This document shows positions 45,899 through 58,889 of a DNA stretch of 64,000 bases, piece after piece. Position numbers and translations under genes: made by a program. The notes under the pieces are model-generated. The model saw nothing but the letters and a program-made list of their open reading frames with translations. It was not told the origin of the DNA and searched no databases. The stretch is from Datura wrightii (Eukaryota; Streptophyta; Magnoliopsida; Solanales; Solanaceae), in contig JASDFA010000010.1 in NCBI GenBank assembly GCA_035772735.1, forward strand, positions 123,605,501 through 123,669,500, written 5' to 3'. Position 1 is the stretch's first letter, and each line of letters starts with the position of its first letter.

Positions 45899-46870
45899 GG
45901 AGGGATTCCCGGTAGGCCCTCTGTGAAGACTTCTGGCTACTCGCATGCTATTGGAACAGACTGGATAGTTGGGGTCTTGGATTTGGAATCCTTAACCCTA
46001 ACTAAATGGTACACGCAACCCTTGGAGATCATCTTTCTAGCCTTAAGATAGGAGATGAAACGACCTACAGGAACAACTGAACTACCCTTCCATTCTATGA
46101 CTGGCTCACCAAAAAATCTGAACTCTACTGCCTGAGTTCTACAATTAATTGAGGTATAACATGCAAATAGTCAATCCATGTCGCGGATAACATCAAAATC
46201 GGTCATGGCTAACTCTCTTAGATCTGCTGAGGTGACTTTCCGAAGGACTGTGACCGGGCAACTTCTATACACCCGTCTAGCTACAATTGAATCACCTACA
46301 AGAGTAGAGACTAAGAAGGGTTCTGAAAAAATTTCATTACTAACTCTGAAACTACTAGCTACAAAAGGTGTCACAAAGGACAAGATAGCCCCTGGATCTA
46401 AAAAAGCATGTACATCAAGATGGAAAACTCGCAACATACCAGTAACTACGTCTAGGGGGACCTCCTGCTCCTGGCAGGATGATAAGGCATAAAATCTATT
46501 GTGGCATCATCCGCCACCTGTGCTAATAGAAGCCCCCTGCTGAGCGAGGCGTGCTAGTAGAGTTGCTGAACTAGAAGTTAGAGTACGGGCCCCATTATCT
46601 CCTGATCTGACCGAAAGGCAATCTCTAAGCCTGTGTCCAGGTTTGCCACACCTGAAACAAGCGTCTGAACCAACTAGACACCTCCCTGGGTAGTTCTTGC
46701 CACACTTTGCACAGGTTGGAAAAGTGCGATCTCCTAAAATGCTCCCTTGGCCCCTCGAGCCTGACGCGCTACCTCTCTGATCACACCTAGGTCAGGAAGA
46801 CACACTAGCAGATGATGGTGCTGGGGATAATGATCTCTGGTGGGATAGCTGAAAGTTCCCTTGATGAATT
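45899..46870 (-). pseudogene. Protease and Gag C-terminus of chromovirus E
   Basis: Minus strand. Gag tail near 46860-46590 contains HQRSLSPAPSSASVSS and an intact zinc knuckle CFRCGKPGHRLRDC (about 46672-46631). Protease 46437-46171 starts FHLDVHAFLDPGAILSFVTP (D-x-G present) and ends DFDVIRDMD at a stop; the linker GRFISYLKARKMISKGCVY and EGLPGIPPE lead to the F insertion. Upstream Gag is missing beyond 46870, so E is 5'-truncated. Confidence 0.85.
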
Positions 46871-47472
46871 TGTCTTGGGATTTGTTAATTTCCTCTTCCT
46901 AGTTGATGTAGGAGACCCATTTTGGCGTTGGAAACTCCTTGCCGTGTCGCTCCTAGCTTCAGTCGCGTCCAGTGTCGTGTCGCCTGCCATGCCGTGTGGG
47001 CAAGGAAGCTACTGCGCGTCTACTGCAGTGTTGGAATGAACCTGATGCTCTCCTGTTGTAGCATCAAGGAGATGGGCGCCTCGCGCCTGGCCTAGAGCCG
47101 AGAGAGGGTTGCTGCGCCCCTACCCTTGCGCTGAAGGAGGGCTGCCTTGCACCTGCCCTTGCGTTAAATCTGCCTGTGCATCATATGGCCTATAGCGCCA
47201 GTGTGCAGCTGCCTCGCGCATGTCAGTGCCAACGTCGTGCGTACTTTAATTTTTGCATCTTTCGATCCCACGTCTTCACATTTGATCAATAAGCCTTAAA
47301 TACCTTCAAATTCATCATTTTAAACCCGAAAATCATCTCATCACGTGTGTTAGCCATTTTCACAAATATGTAACATAAACACATGAAAACACACATAATT
47401 TGTTCTCAAAACATAGTAAAGTGTGCGCAAAATACGTCTATGAAGTGTGTAAGCACGCTCTTCATCAATAAA
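46871..47472. other. Unassigned GC-rich segment between E and G
   Basis: No protein homology. 46960-47250 is rich in words such as cttgcgc, gcctcgcgc and cgtgtcg, a pattern like the CG-rich U3 blocks of other LTRs here; 47260-47472 is AT-rich. It replaces the missing 5' part of E and the missing left end of the G 3' LTR, so it is probably a fragment of another LTR, boundaries unclear. Confidence 0.35.
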
Positions 47473-48521
47473 CATGGGTAACTTGAAAACATGCTTTTCA
47501 TAATAATATCTCATCATACTTGAAAATTCATCATAAATCTCAACTTTCATGCACTTCTCATAAATAGGCATTTTAATTTATAAAGCTTAAAGATATGATT
47601 ATAATTGAAAACAATGCAAAACTTGCCCATAAATCATAATTCAATAATAGAAACATATTTAAATCATACCCATGTAGAAAATTAGAAATTTCATGCATTG
47701 GGTTAAAATCCCATAGAATCAACATATGAATTTTCATGATTTAGAGAGGGATTGGGAATAGGTGTGAATGAATTCACCCATTCATAACCCTACATACCTG
47801 ATAGGATCTGATTCTACCAATTTTCTGATTGCCCAATGAAGAATTGAAGAAAAACCTGTAGAGAACCTAAGCTTGATCACCTTCTAAGCCCTCAACTTGC
47901 ATGCATGAATGTGAATGAGCCTAGAATGAACTTACCCCCTCATAAAATGCCTATTTCGAGCTTAAAACGACGTAGTTTAGGACCCTAGGGCTTAGGAATG
48001 ATGAAAATACCCTTAATGAAAATCCTGAAAAAATTGAACTACCAGTGACAACAGACGTCAGTATGATCCGTTGTGAGCTCCTATGGTCCGTTCTTACACC
48101 CTGAATCCAGGTATATGATCCCTCACCACAACCGGATAGGACGGGTCGTTTCTAGCTCAAATGACTCGTTGCTACCAGTCGTCGTCACCACTGCCTTAGC
48201 CTTGGATCCCTTTGAACGACTGCTGACGACGGTCCGTTATTACCTGCAACGGGTTGTTCCATGACTTGTTACTTCCTCCTTGACCAAGGACCAATTTCAC
48301 CACGACCACATCCAACGACTCGTTACACCGATCAACAGGTCGTTCCTAGACCCGTTACTCCAAACTTTAAACCTACAGTACCCCATTACGGACACATCCA
48401 ACGAGTCATTGGTGGCACCAATGATTCGTACCATGACCCGTTCTGAGAATATTTTCTAGATTTCTGCTACTTTCCATTTTTAAATCTCGGTTTTAGACTT
48501 GGGCACTTCCGTGGTATTACA
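47473..48521 (-). repeat. 3' LTR of chromovirus G (truncated)
   Basis: Begins TGTAATACCACGGAAG at 48521 and matches 57377-58366 (for example catgggtaacttgaaaacat). The U5-side half is missing beyond 47473. U3 has cgacgggtcgtt/acgactcgtt words (48140-48440). The polypurine tract GTTCCCAAGGAGGAGATAT lies at 48522-48540. Confidence 0.82.
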
Positions 48522-48765
48522 ATATCTCCTCCTTGGGAACATTCGTCCATGAATATGGGAAAACATACAGAAAATAGGGAAATGCAATCTTCATACTCAA
48601 TTATTGATCATACAAGCTGAAAACTGACGGGATGACTAACTCCGATTTAAACTACATGACTAAACTGAATTCATGAATCATAAACACATTCATTTACATG
48701 ATAGAAACTGGGGTACATGAACTGAATACGAAACTGAATAAGGTTTTAGGGAAAGAACTGATATC

Positions 48766-48978
48766 TCAAGTTGGGACTGAGCCGGTAGAGAACAAATGTG
48801 GGTATCGAGCCATCATAACTGCCTCGGCTTCCCACGTAGCTCCCTTCACATGCTGATTCCTCCATAAAACTTTAACTAAAGTTATTTCCTTGTTTCTTAG
48901 CCTTCGAACCTGTCGATCCAGTATTTTCACCAGAACCTCCTCATAACTAAGGTTGTCCTTCACACCGACACTGTCCAC
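48766..48978 (-). pseudogene. Chromodomain of G, cut by solo LTR H
   Basis: Minus strand VKILDRQVRRLRNKEITLVK and VLWRNQHVKGATWEAEAVMM end RYPHLFSTGSVPT at a natural stop. The preceding residues continue at 51427 across solo LTR H. Chromodomain binding to histone marks is the family role. Confidence 0.88.
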
Positions 48979-51426
48979 TATCATACCCCGAGTCTACACC
49001 CTGGATGTAACAAGGTACTTGAGACCACAAGTGACCCCAAGTCAACCCTTGGATTATCATTCACTAGCATTTAGAGTATACATGCAAAGCGGAACTTAAA
49101 ATAATAGCAACAAAAATATTTAAGAAAGACAAGTGTGAAAGTAAAATGTCCAAATATTTAAATAACACTGAATAAACTAAAAGTCATGTCTGAAAACCAT
49201 CTAGATGAGGAGTTACTGGGACAAACCCCCAGCCAACTCTAAGTCTAAACAAACTAATAAGAAACTGAAGAAAGAATTTATGCCCTCGGATGATGAGGAC
49301 TCACACTTCGACTTCTGAGGTGGAATACTCTGAACTGTGATAACTATCAGCCTGAGAACCTACAGCTGTATCATGAAATGATACAACATAAAGTATGCGC
49401 CAGTACTTTGAATATATTGAGTATGCGAGAGAAACATAACCTAAGATAAGCAATACAATACTAAATTTAGAAAACATTCAAGAACCGTCTAAAGTTGTTG
49501 AACTGAGTATTGATATAATGGGATGGTCTAAAAGACCTTGTCTGACGGTCAGGCATGCTCTAAGTCTGATTCTAATCTGAACTGAGCTAAACTGAACTGA
49601 ACTGGATTGAACTATACTGAACTAGACTAAACTGGACTGACTAGTGGGAGAGTCTCTAACCGACATATAACCACGTGAGCTAGACATGGAGTCTGATGTA
49701 TACACCCCATCAGTAGGACCCAATATGCCTTGCCAGGGTATAAAGGTATGAACTGGGTGATCACAAAAGTCTGGAGCCAAACAGGCCAATAATCTGAAAA
49801 AAGAATCCTACGCTGGCAACGTAGTTCTAGGAACCTGGGTGCGTTGGAACCCCGGTGCGCTCACTGCTAAGTCCTACTCCCGCTGGAAATCCTATTCTGA
49901 ACTACTAAGCTGATCGCCTAAAACTGGGGTCCAAGACTAGTCAGAGATGCATAACTGAAAGTACCTTGAGAGTCTTATCAGACCAGATACTGAAACTGGA
50001 TTCTAAGACTGGCCAGAGCTGCTTATCTGGAAGCGTCGTAACCGTCTAAAGAACAACTTATGTTGAACTGGGGTCTTGGGGCTGGTCAGAGATATAACTG
50101 GAACGTCATGACTGCCTAATGGACCAATTAATCTGAGTTCTGAGTCTGATTTTGATAACTGAGAAGCACTACTGATGCCTCAGGGAAATCTAAAGTCAAT
50201 CTGAGTGGTTGACAATTTCTGAATAGTTCTTAAGAAATCTCACATTTTTACTAAACTGAGCTACTGAGTAGCTAATAGAGATTTCAACTCATTCCAACAA
50301 CACTGGAATTTCATAGCATGGAAATCACTCAAGAATTTAAGAGAAATTAACATCTGACAAGGCTAGAATCTTTATCATACATAAATATTTTGCTCATCGT
50401 CTAAGTATTAAAATTTCAAGGAAATTAAGCCCAAAACATACTTCATTCAACAAACAGCAATTTATATGCACTGGTCTTTTCTCAAAATTTTGGACTAGAA
50501 TTCACTATTTCAATATTCTAGGTAATTTTTGTAAAAACTACTGGAAAATCATATCAATAATAACGGGGATATCGTTCTATAAGAAATTAACGAACAATGA
50601 CATGCAACATCTTGTACTCGAAAATTCAGGGCTAAAAACTAATAGAAACTAGTAGAGTTTTTTTTGGGGGGACACAAGGGAAGAACAATTCCCTTGTTGA
50701 ATTCCACATACCTGACGAAAATTGAAGAGAAAATTGCTTGGAAATTGAAGAAGAACTATCTGCCCTAGCTGATGCACTAAACTTCTCTTAGAGGAACTCT
50801 GCGTACTTTTTCTTGGAAGTCTGAGTGTGGAATGAGGGAAAGAACCCATTACCCCAACTAAAATGTCTAAAACTAAAGCTAAAACGACGTGGTTTAGGGT
50901 CCAAAAGCATATAAAAGTCGAATTTTCCCTTAATGAAATTTCCCCGAAAAACAGTTCTTGCCCCGACCACGACTCGTACCACTAGTCATACCACAAAGTC
51001 ACGACTCGTGATCACCTTTCATGGTCACCTCAACACTTTTCAATCTTCTGAATCTGGCCGCAACTCATATTACCATCCTATGGGTCATACTATCAATCGT
51101 GGTACCATCTACCCATACCAAATACGACTTAACCATGAGTCCTCATCAGGACTCGTTGCTACATCCTACGAGTCGTACCATGACCCGTGACGACTCACTC
51201 TGGCACCCCTGAGAATTTCACCACGAGTCATACCTACGCGTCATGATTCATAGGACCACCCATGATATGACCTCAGGCTCCCGAAATTCATCACGACTCG
51301 AGTCAGGAATCGTAGGTCCTCACCATAATTCGTACCTCGAGTCGTCCTAGTGCAAAATTCCAGATTTTTCTACAGTTTCCAACTTTAACTCCCGGGTCTA
51401 TTCTTAGGCCCTTCTAGGGTATTACA
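48979..51426 (-). repeat. Solo LTR H
   Basis: TGTAATACCCTAGAAGG (51426) to CGGGGTATGATA (48979), flanked by a perfect target duplication tccac at 48974-48978 and 51427-51431. No internal sequence, so LTR-LTR recombination removed the rest. Related to M1 LTR. U3 (50950-51350) is dense in acgactcgt and acgagtcgtacc words. Frames inside it are not genes. Confidence 0.92.
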
Positions 51427-52460
51427 TCCACCGAGACAACTAACCTCCTTATAACTAAGGTTGTCCTTCACATCGACACTGTCCATCGGGACAACTAGAG
51501 CTGGATCACCCAAACACTTATTTAAGAGCAATACATGAAAAACAAGATGCACGGAAGCTAATTCTGAGAGTAACTCTAACTCATAGGCCACTTTGCCCAT
51601 GCGTCTCACAATCCGGTACGGGCCTACATATCGGGGATTGAGTTTCCCCTTCTTTCCGGACCTCATCACTCCCTTCATGGGAGACACCTTCAGAAATACC
51701 CAATCATCCACTTTGAACTCAAGTTCCCTCCTCCTTACATCGGCATAGGACTTTTGGCGACTTTGAGCCATTTTCAACCTATCCCGTATGAGCTGAACTT
51801 TCTCCATGGCCTCATGGATGGAATCTAATCCTATCATCGCAGCTTCACTGACCTCAAACCAACCAATAGGCGATCTATATCTCCGCCCATAGAGAGCCTC
51901 GAACGAAACCATTTGAATGCTGGAATGGTAGCTGTTTTTGTATGCAAACTCTAGCTGGAATGGTAGCTGTTTTTGTATGCAAACTCGATAAAAGGCAAAT
52001 GGTCATCCCAACTACCCTTGAAGTCTATCACACATGCTCTCAACATGTCCTCGAGAGTCTGAATTGTCCACTCCGCTTGACCATCCATTTGTGGGTGAAA
52101 TGCTATATTGAGCTTAACCTGAGTACCCAATCCTTTTTGAAACGACCTCCAAAATTGAGAGGTAAACTGAGTATCTCTGTCCGATTTGATGGAAAAGGGC
52201 ACTCCATGCAACCGAACTAGCTCTTGGATGTATAGTTTGGCTTACTCTTCCGCTGAATCAATGGTTTTGACCGGTAGAAAATGAGCCGCTTTAGTCAACC
52301 TGTCTACCACAACCCAAATGGAGTCATATTGTCTATGAGTGCGAGGAAAACTTGTAATGAAGTCCATATTGATCTCTTCCAATTTCCAAGTAGGAATGCT
52401 AATATCCTGAAGCACACCTCCCGACCTCTGGTGCTCAACCTTCACTTACTGACAATTCGG
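51427..52460 (-). pseudogene. Integrase of G
   Basis: Minus strand, three pieces. 52445-52242 has MKVEHQRSGGVLQDISIPTW and WVVVDRLTKAAHFLP. 52211-51951 has IKSDRDTQF (usually SDRGTQF) and DGQAEWTIQT, so the acidic triad survives although the context is altered. 51912-51385 has the C-terminal region (YGRRYRSPIGWFEV, RRRELEFKVDDWVFLKV, GKVAYELELLSELASVHLVF). A 38-bp tandem duplication at 51914-51988 (gctggaatggtagctgtttt...) breaks the frame between pieces, and about 70 bp next to the H insertion is duplicated (51427-51500). Confidence 0.88.
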
Positions 52461-53440
52461 GCATTTAGCTACAAATTCTGTTGCGATGTCCTTCTTCATG
52501 TCGTTCCACCAATAGACTTCCTATAGGTCATGGTACATCTTGGTACCTCCTAGATGTATCAAATATCTGGAACCGTGAGCCTTATGCAACATCCGACTTC
52601 TCAAATCATCAACGTCTAGGACACGCAAGCGACCTTGATATCGAAGTACCCCATCTCCCCCTTTGGAGAAGACCTCTACCTTCTGATTCTGAATGGCTTC
52701 CTTTACCTTTACCAAAATAGGGTCCTTGTGTTGCCTAGCTTTTACATCAGTCACCAAGGACGATTTTGATCCATTCTGAACAATAACACCGCCATCGGTC
52801 AAGTCAACCAAACGAACTCCCAACCTTGCAAGTCGATGCACATCCTTCACCAGCTCCTCTCTCCCCTTATCCACATGGGACACACTTTCCATGGAGAGTC
52901 TACTAAGTGCATCTGCTACTACATTAGCCTTGCCCGAATGGTAAATGACACTCATGTCGTAATCCTTGAGTAGCTCCAACCACCTTCTTTGCTATAGATT
53001 TAGGTCCTTCTGGGTAGACACATATTGTAAACTCTTATGGTCCGTAAACACATCTAGATAGACCCTATACAAATAGTGTCTCCATATCTTCAAGGAGAAT
53101 ACAACCGCTGCTAATTCAAGATCATACGTCAGGTAATTCCTTTAATGAACCTTTAACTTCTTGGAAGCATATGCTATGACTTTATCATGCTGCATCAATA
53201 CATAACCAAGGCCGATCCTAGAAGCATCACAATACACCACAAATCCATCGGTACCCCCCGGTAGGGTTAACACCAGTGCTGAGGTAAGTCGAGTCTTCAA
53301 CTCCTGAAAGCTTCTCTCATAAGCCTCCGACCATTGGAACTTCACTTTCTTTTGGGTCAATTTGGTCAATGGCACTGCAATGGACGAAAACCCCTCAACA
53401 AATCTCCGATAATAACCAGCTAAGCCCAAAAAGCTCTAAA
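52461..53440 (-). pseudogene. RNase H and linker of G
   Basis: 53429-53142 has the RT connection and RNase H start: LAGYYRRFVEGFSSIAVPLT and GFVVYCDASRIGLGYVLMQH. 52979-52521 has the end of the linker (YHSGKANVVADALSRLSMES) and the integrase zinc region start. The middle of RNase H (about 53142-52980) is broken by stops. Confidence 0.85.
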
Positions 53441-54090
53441 TATCTGAAGGATTCACAGGTCTAGGCCAATTCTTCATCGCTTCTATTTTCTGAGAGTCCA
53501 CCTTTATGCTCTCACTTCATACCACATGGCCCAAAATGCCACCGAGTTCAACCAAAACTCGAACTTGCTGAATTTAGCATATAGTTGGCAATCCTTGAGA
53601 GTCTATGACACCACCCTCAAATGAATGGCATGCTCCTCCTCGCTCCGAGAATATATCAGGATGTCATCAATAAACAGGATCATAAACATATATAAGTATG
53701 GCTTGAACAACCTATTCATCAAGTTCATAAAAGCTGCAGGAGCATTCGTTAGTCCCAAACACATAACTACAAACTCATAATGACCATACCGCATCCTGAA
53801 GGCAGTCTTCGGGATGTCACTTTCCCGAACCTTGAGCTGATGGTATCCGAATCTGAGGTCTATCTTCGAAAAGCATTTAGCACCCTGAAGCTAGTAAAAA
53901 AAATCATCAATCCTGGGTTGAGGATATCTGTTCTTGATGGTGACCTTGTTTAATTGTCAATAATCAATACACATATGAAGCGAACCATCTTTCATTTGGA
54001 CAAAGAGAACTGGTGCACCCCATGGGGATTTGCTCGGTCCAATGAAACCCTTATCCAAAAGGTCCTTCCGCGTCTCCTTCAACTCCTTTA
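53441..54090 (-). pseudogene. Reverse transcriptase of G
   Basis: 53794-53603 carries the palm with an intact active site LFIDDILIYS. Upstream (54090-53800) fragments such as KIDLRFGYHQLKVRE-like and SPWGAPVLFVQ-like sequence are spread over frames with several stops (for example the aagctagtaaaaaaaatc tract near 53890). Thus catalytic Asp residues are conserved but the protein is not encodable. Confidence 0.82.
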
Positions 54091-54730
54091 ACTTGACTGG
54101 GCCATTCTATAAGGAGGAATAGATATAGGTTGCGAATTGGGAAGAAGGTCAATACCAAAATCAATTTCTCGCTCGGGAGGGATCCCCGGTAAATCATCTG
54201 GGAAGACTTCTGGATACTTGCATACTACTGGAACTGACTGGATAGTCAGGGTCTCAGACGTAGCATCCTTAACCCTAACTAGTTGGTATACACAACCTTT
54301 GGAGATCATGTTTCTGGCCTTAAGGTAGGAAATGAAATGACCTACAGGCACAGCTGAACTACCCTTTCACTCTATGACTAGCTCACCCGGTAATCTGAAC
54401 TTGACTGCCCGAATTTTATAATTAACTGAGGCATAACATGAAAATAGCTAATCCATGCCAAGGATAACATCAAAATCGGTCATGGCTAACTTTACTAGAT
54501 TTGCTGAGGTGACTTTCTGAAGGACTGTTACCGGACAACTCCTATATACCTGTCTAGCTACAACTGAATCACCTACTGGAATAGAGACCGAGAAGGGTTC
54601 TGACAAGATTTAGGGATTGATTCCGAAATTACTAGCCATATAAGGTGTCACAAAAGACAAGGTAGCCCCTGGGTCTAATAAAGCATATGCATCAAGATGG
54701 AAAACTTGTAACATACCAGTGACTATATCC
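54091..54730 (-). pseudogene. Protease of G
   Basis: LDAYALLDPGATLSFVTPYM at about 54700-54640 gives D-x-G; 54351-54088 has PVGHFISYLKARNMISKGC and DDLPGIPPEREIDFGIDLLP. Stops near 54610 and 54450 break it. Confidence 0.83.
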
Positions 54731-55956
54731 AGGGAGACCTCCTGCTCCTAGCTAGATGCTAAGGCATATAATCTATTTTGGCGCTGACCGCCATCTATGC
54801 TAGTAGATGCCCCTTGCTGGGCTGGGCGTGCGGGTGGAGCTGCTGAACTGGAAGCTGGGCCTCAACCCCTATCATTGCCTTGTCTAGCTGCTGGGAAATC
54901 TATGAGCATATGTCCGGGCTTCCCACACTCGAAGAAAGCACCTGTACCTGCCAAGCACTGACCCGTGTGCCCCCGACCACACCTGCCGCAAACTGGGATA
55001 CTAGAATCTGCAGGCCTGCTGCTCTGACCCCTAGAGCCTGATGTTCGCTCTCTATTGTCGTGCCTAGGTCTGGATGGAACACTCATCGCTGAAGATGTTG
55101 GGGCTGAAGATCTCTGGTGGGTCTGCTGTCGGTGCCCACCACCTGGCCTCGGCTGAGAGAACCTATAGCTCTCCGTCCTGGCCCTCTTTGCCTCTCTCTC
55201 CCTCAGATGCTCCGCCTCCATCTGCTGGGTGTACAAGACTATCTGAGGGAAATTCATATTCTGATGGAGCATGGAGGTTCTGTAATCCTTGTCTAAATAG
55301 ACTGTCACCCCATGAACAAACCTGCTCACTCGTGTCCTCGATCAACCACTAACTCTGGGGCATACTTCGACAAACGAGTGAACTCTAGAGCATATTCCTG
55401 CACTATCATCTTCCCCTACTTAAGATTCATGAATCGGCTGCCTTCAAGTCTCTCATCTCGCGACGGAAGAACCGATCTAGAGAAGAAACATGAAACTCCT
55501 TTCAACTGATAGGGCTTGCTCCGACTGCCTTGCTATCCTTCCACTGTCTAAACCAAATGTATGCGTCCCCCTTCAACTGATATGAGGACAAATCATCACA
55601 CTCTACTCCATTCACCCCCATGACCTAGGTGATCTTCACAATCTCATCGATAAACTCATATGGCTCCTCGTCCACCTTGGACCTAAGAAACTCTGGTGGG
55701 TTCATCCTTAAGAAATCTCTGACTTGTGTTGCCGCAGGATTCTCATTCTGTGGGACATGCTCCACTGCCTACTGGTTGACCTGCGCGGTCAAGGCCTGCG
55801 CTAGCATTTGAATGGCTTCCTGGAATTCAGCATGGGCAACCGGCTCCGGTGCATGGTACTCCTGGACTGTAGGGCTTGTTGGTGCCCTTCCCCATTTCCA
55901 TCCTCATGGCCATTTCCATTTCCATTCCTTCTTCCGTTAACTCTTCAGGGAGGCAT
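54731..55956 (-). pseudogene. Gag of G
   Basis: ATG at 55956 (minus); the fourth codon is a stop where relatives have Arg (MPP-stop-RVNGRRNGNGNG). Core pieces follow: HAEFQEAIQMLAQAL, FLRMNPPEFLRSKVDEEP, then 55329-54862 with RFVHGVTVYLDKDYRTSMLH, MEAEHLREREAKRARTESYR and a knuckle FFECGKPGHMLIDF in which both outer Cys are Phe. Two C-to-F changes abolish zinc binding. Confidence 0.87.
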
Positions 55957-56165
55957 GATTCTACAATCGCGAATAGCATAAATTAGGAGGATAGAGAGAC
56001 ATTTCACCACACGGCATAGATCATGAAAGAAGAAAACATTTCCTAAACGTCTCGTAGCCTCTTCGTCATAAGTGTGGCGAGCTTCACATCCATAAAAAAG
56101 ACTCTATTTAACATGGCTTCCAGATACCCTCAGACACTTCAAACCTATTGCTCTAATACCAAGTT
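55957..56165 (-). other. 5' leader of G with iMet PBS
   Basis: Next to the LTR the minus strand reads AACTTGGTATTAGAGC, one mismatch to the iMet primer-binding site core. The rest is leader to the gag ATG. Confidence 0.85.
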
Positions 56166-58366
56166 TGTCATGACCCGAACATAGGCCCGCATCGAGACAC
56201 GGGACAAGGAGCCCCGAGAGACTCCAAGTCAACCCATGGAAAGAACATACACCTAACTCAATCAAACAAGCGGAAGACTTAACATAATAAGCAAAGCAGA
56301 AGTCTAAGCATAACATACAATCCAAAATATACAACACGAGTCTGAAGTTGAATACAATCTATTGTCTGAAAAGCCTCTAAGTCTGATTAGTTGATGGGAC
56401 AAGACCCCAACTAACTCTCTAAGTCTAAAACTGAAAATACGCCAACATAACTGAATAAAAGAGGAGCCCTCGACAGATGAGGACTCACCAACAGAGACTG
56501 ATGCTAACTCCGAAAGCTGACTAGTGGCAAGGCTGAGTCTGAAGATCGGAGCATGTATCATGAAATGATACATCATAGAATATGCGGTTAGTACTTGGAA
56601 TGTACTGAGTATGCAAGTTAAGTAAAACCGCTTAAATAAGTAAAATCATTTAAAACATGCATAATATAAAACATAATCAAGTCAAGAATCTGAGAGTAGG
56701 GCTTGAATGTTGTTTCTTGAAACAATAATCTAAACATCATAAATGAATCAAATGACCCAAAGCTAAAATCTAAATATCATAAGAAAAAATGAAATCTAAA
56801 CATGCATAACCGAAATCATGAGGAACAATGGGAGACTCGTCTTATAACCGACATACCACGATAGAGCTTACGTGGTCGCAACTATAACACCCAAGTGGGT
56901 AGAGCCGTTCGAAGCCTTTTCAGGGCTAAGGACGATACCATGATATCGATATCAAGCTCGAGGCCCATTCGGGGCAGGGGATAGCTCACAAAGGAGGTCC
57001 CAAAGTATATATATGATATGTATAAGCTTACGTTGGCGTGTAAATTTTGAGGCATAGGGGGGATTGATCCTTAGCCTACTCGGTGCTAGACTCTACTCCC
57101 CAAAACATACATATGCTCTCCATCATTTTTCAACAAAGCTTACCATCGTCTATTGACGAAGTTGAATAATCAAATACATATCAAAATCTGAAATCATATA
57201 TGAGGAGCTTTTGCTCAAACCATACCGTAAGTTAAACATAAACGGGAGTCTTAACTCCAAAACAATGTGGTAAGCTTAATTCATGAAATCATAAATCATA
57301 CTTGAACATATGGGCATTACCCAATACTTTAATCATGCTTGAAAATATTTAATTCACTTAAAAACATGATCATAAACATGGGTAACTTGAAAACATACTT
57401 TTCATCAATAATATCTCATCATACTTGAATATTCATCATAAATCTCAACTTTCATGCACTTGTAATAAATGGGCATTTTAATTTATAAAGCTTGAAAACA
57501 TGATTATAATTGAAAACAATGCAAAACTTTCCCATGAATCATAATTCAATAATAGGAACATATTTAAATCATACCCATGTAGAAAATTAGGAATTTCATG
57601 CATTAGGCTAAAATCCCATAGAATCAACATATGAATTTTCATGATTTAGAGAGGGATTGGGAATGAGTGTGAACAAATTCACCCATTCATAACCCTACAT
57701 ACCTGATAGGATTTGATTCTATCAATTTTCTGATTGCTCAATAAAGAATTGAAGAAAAACTTGTAGAAAACCTGAGGTTGATCATCTTCTAAGCCCTCAA
57801 CTTGCATGCATGAATGTGAATGAGCCTAGAATGAACTTACCCCTTATAAAACTGCCTATTTCAAGCTTAAAACGATTAGTTTAGGACCCTCGGGCTTAGA
57901 AATGATGAAAATATCCTCAATGAAAATCCTGGAAAAACTGAACTGCCAGTGATAACGGACATTAGTACGATCCATTGTGAGCTCCTACGGTCCGTTGTTA
58001 CCTTCTGTTGCTACTCCCTGAATCCAGGTCTCTGATCCCTCACCACGACCGGACAGGACGGGTCGTTGCTAGCTCAAATGACTCGTTGCTTCAGTCGTCG
58101 TCACCACTGTCTTCACCTGGGATCCCTTTGAACGACTACTGACGACGGTCCTTTGTTACCTACAACAGGTCGTTTCACGACTCGTTACTTCCTCCTTAAC
58201 CAAGGACCAATTTCACCACGACCACATCCGACGACTCGTTACACTGATCAATAGGTCGTTCCTAGACCCGTTACTCCAAACTCTGAACCTGCAGTACCTC
58301 ATTACGGACACATCCAATAGGTCGTTGGTGGCACCAACGATCCGTACCATGACCCGTTCTGAGAAT
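56166..58366 (-). repeat. 5' LTR of chromovirus G (U3 end truncated)
   Basis: Ends CGGGTCATGACA at 56166 (minus). Collinear with 33060-35344 in its U5/R part and with 47473-48521 in U3. The homology stops at about 58366 (ttctgagaatattttt), before the expected TGTAATACC start, so the outer end is lost. This is the right border of the retrotransposon cluster. U3 words near 58020-58340: gacgggtcgtt, acgactcgttac. Confidence 0.83.
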
Positions 58367-58709
58367 ATTTTTCAGTTTTCAGACTTTGTCCTTGAGGACA
58401 AGTACATTTGACTTGGGAGGACTTATTATGTACTAATTGTAATGAAGGAATATCTTAGTCATATCGCACGAGAATTAGTTAGCAAGTTGTTAAAGGTTTA
58501 GTTTAGTTGTAGAAGAGATTAACAGCTCACTAACCACTATACATACAACAATTATATTCTTGGATTGACATTGATGAATAATATCTTCTCTTTCCCCTTT
58601 CTACATTCAACTTCTTACTTTCTCAAATTCTGTAAATTTTTAGAAGCTATTCTTCCTCACTAGCTTCTTAGGTTACAAATTTGTGTTTAATTTCCACAAG
58701 CACGCAACA
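58367..58709 (+). repeat. LTR-like fragment with polypurine tract
   Basis: ccttgaggacaagtac and cttgggaggactta (58390-58425) resemble the polypurine region of plant LTR elements, followed by TGTACTAATTG (58429) and a short block ending near gcaaca (58709). Inside are pyrimidine-rich words typical of R/U5 (atatcttctctttcccc). I read it as the 3' tip of an unrelated plus-strand element. Weakly supported. Confidence 0.4.
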
Positions 58710-58889
58710 CAACGTACCCCTTTTTAATTCAATGGTAAATTAAAAGTTCCCCTCATTTTGGCAGCGAGCGAAAGGCTAGCAATGATGAGAATGTGTACAA
58801 TCCTTAGTTTATTGCCCTGAATAGGTTTCATATAATTTTGTTCAATCTTTAATTTTTTCATGTATTTTTGTAAATAACTTTAAATATAA

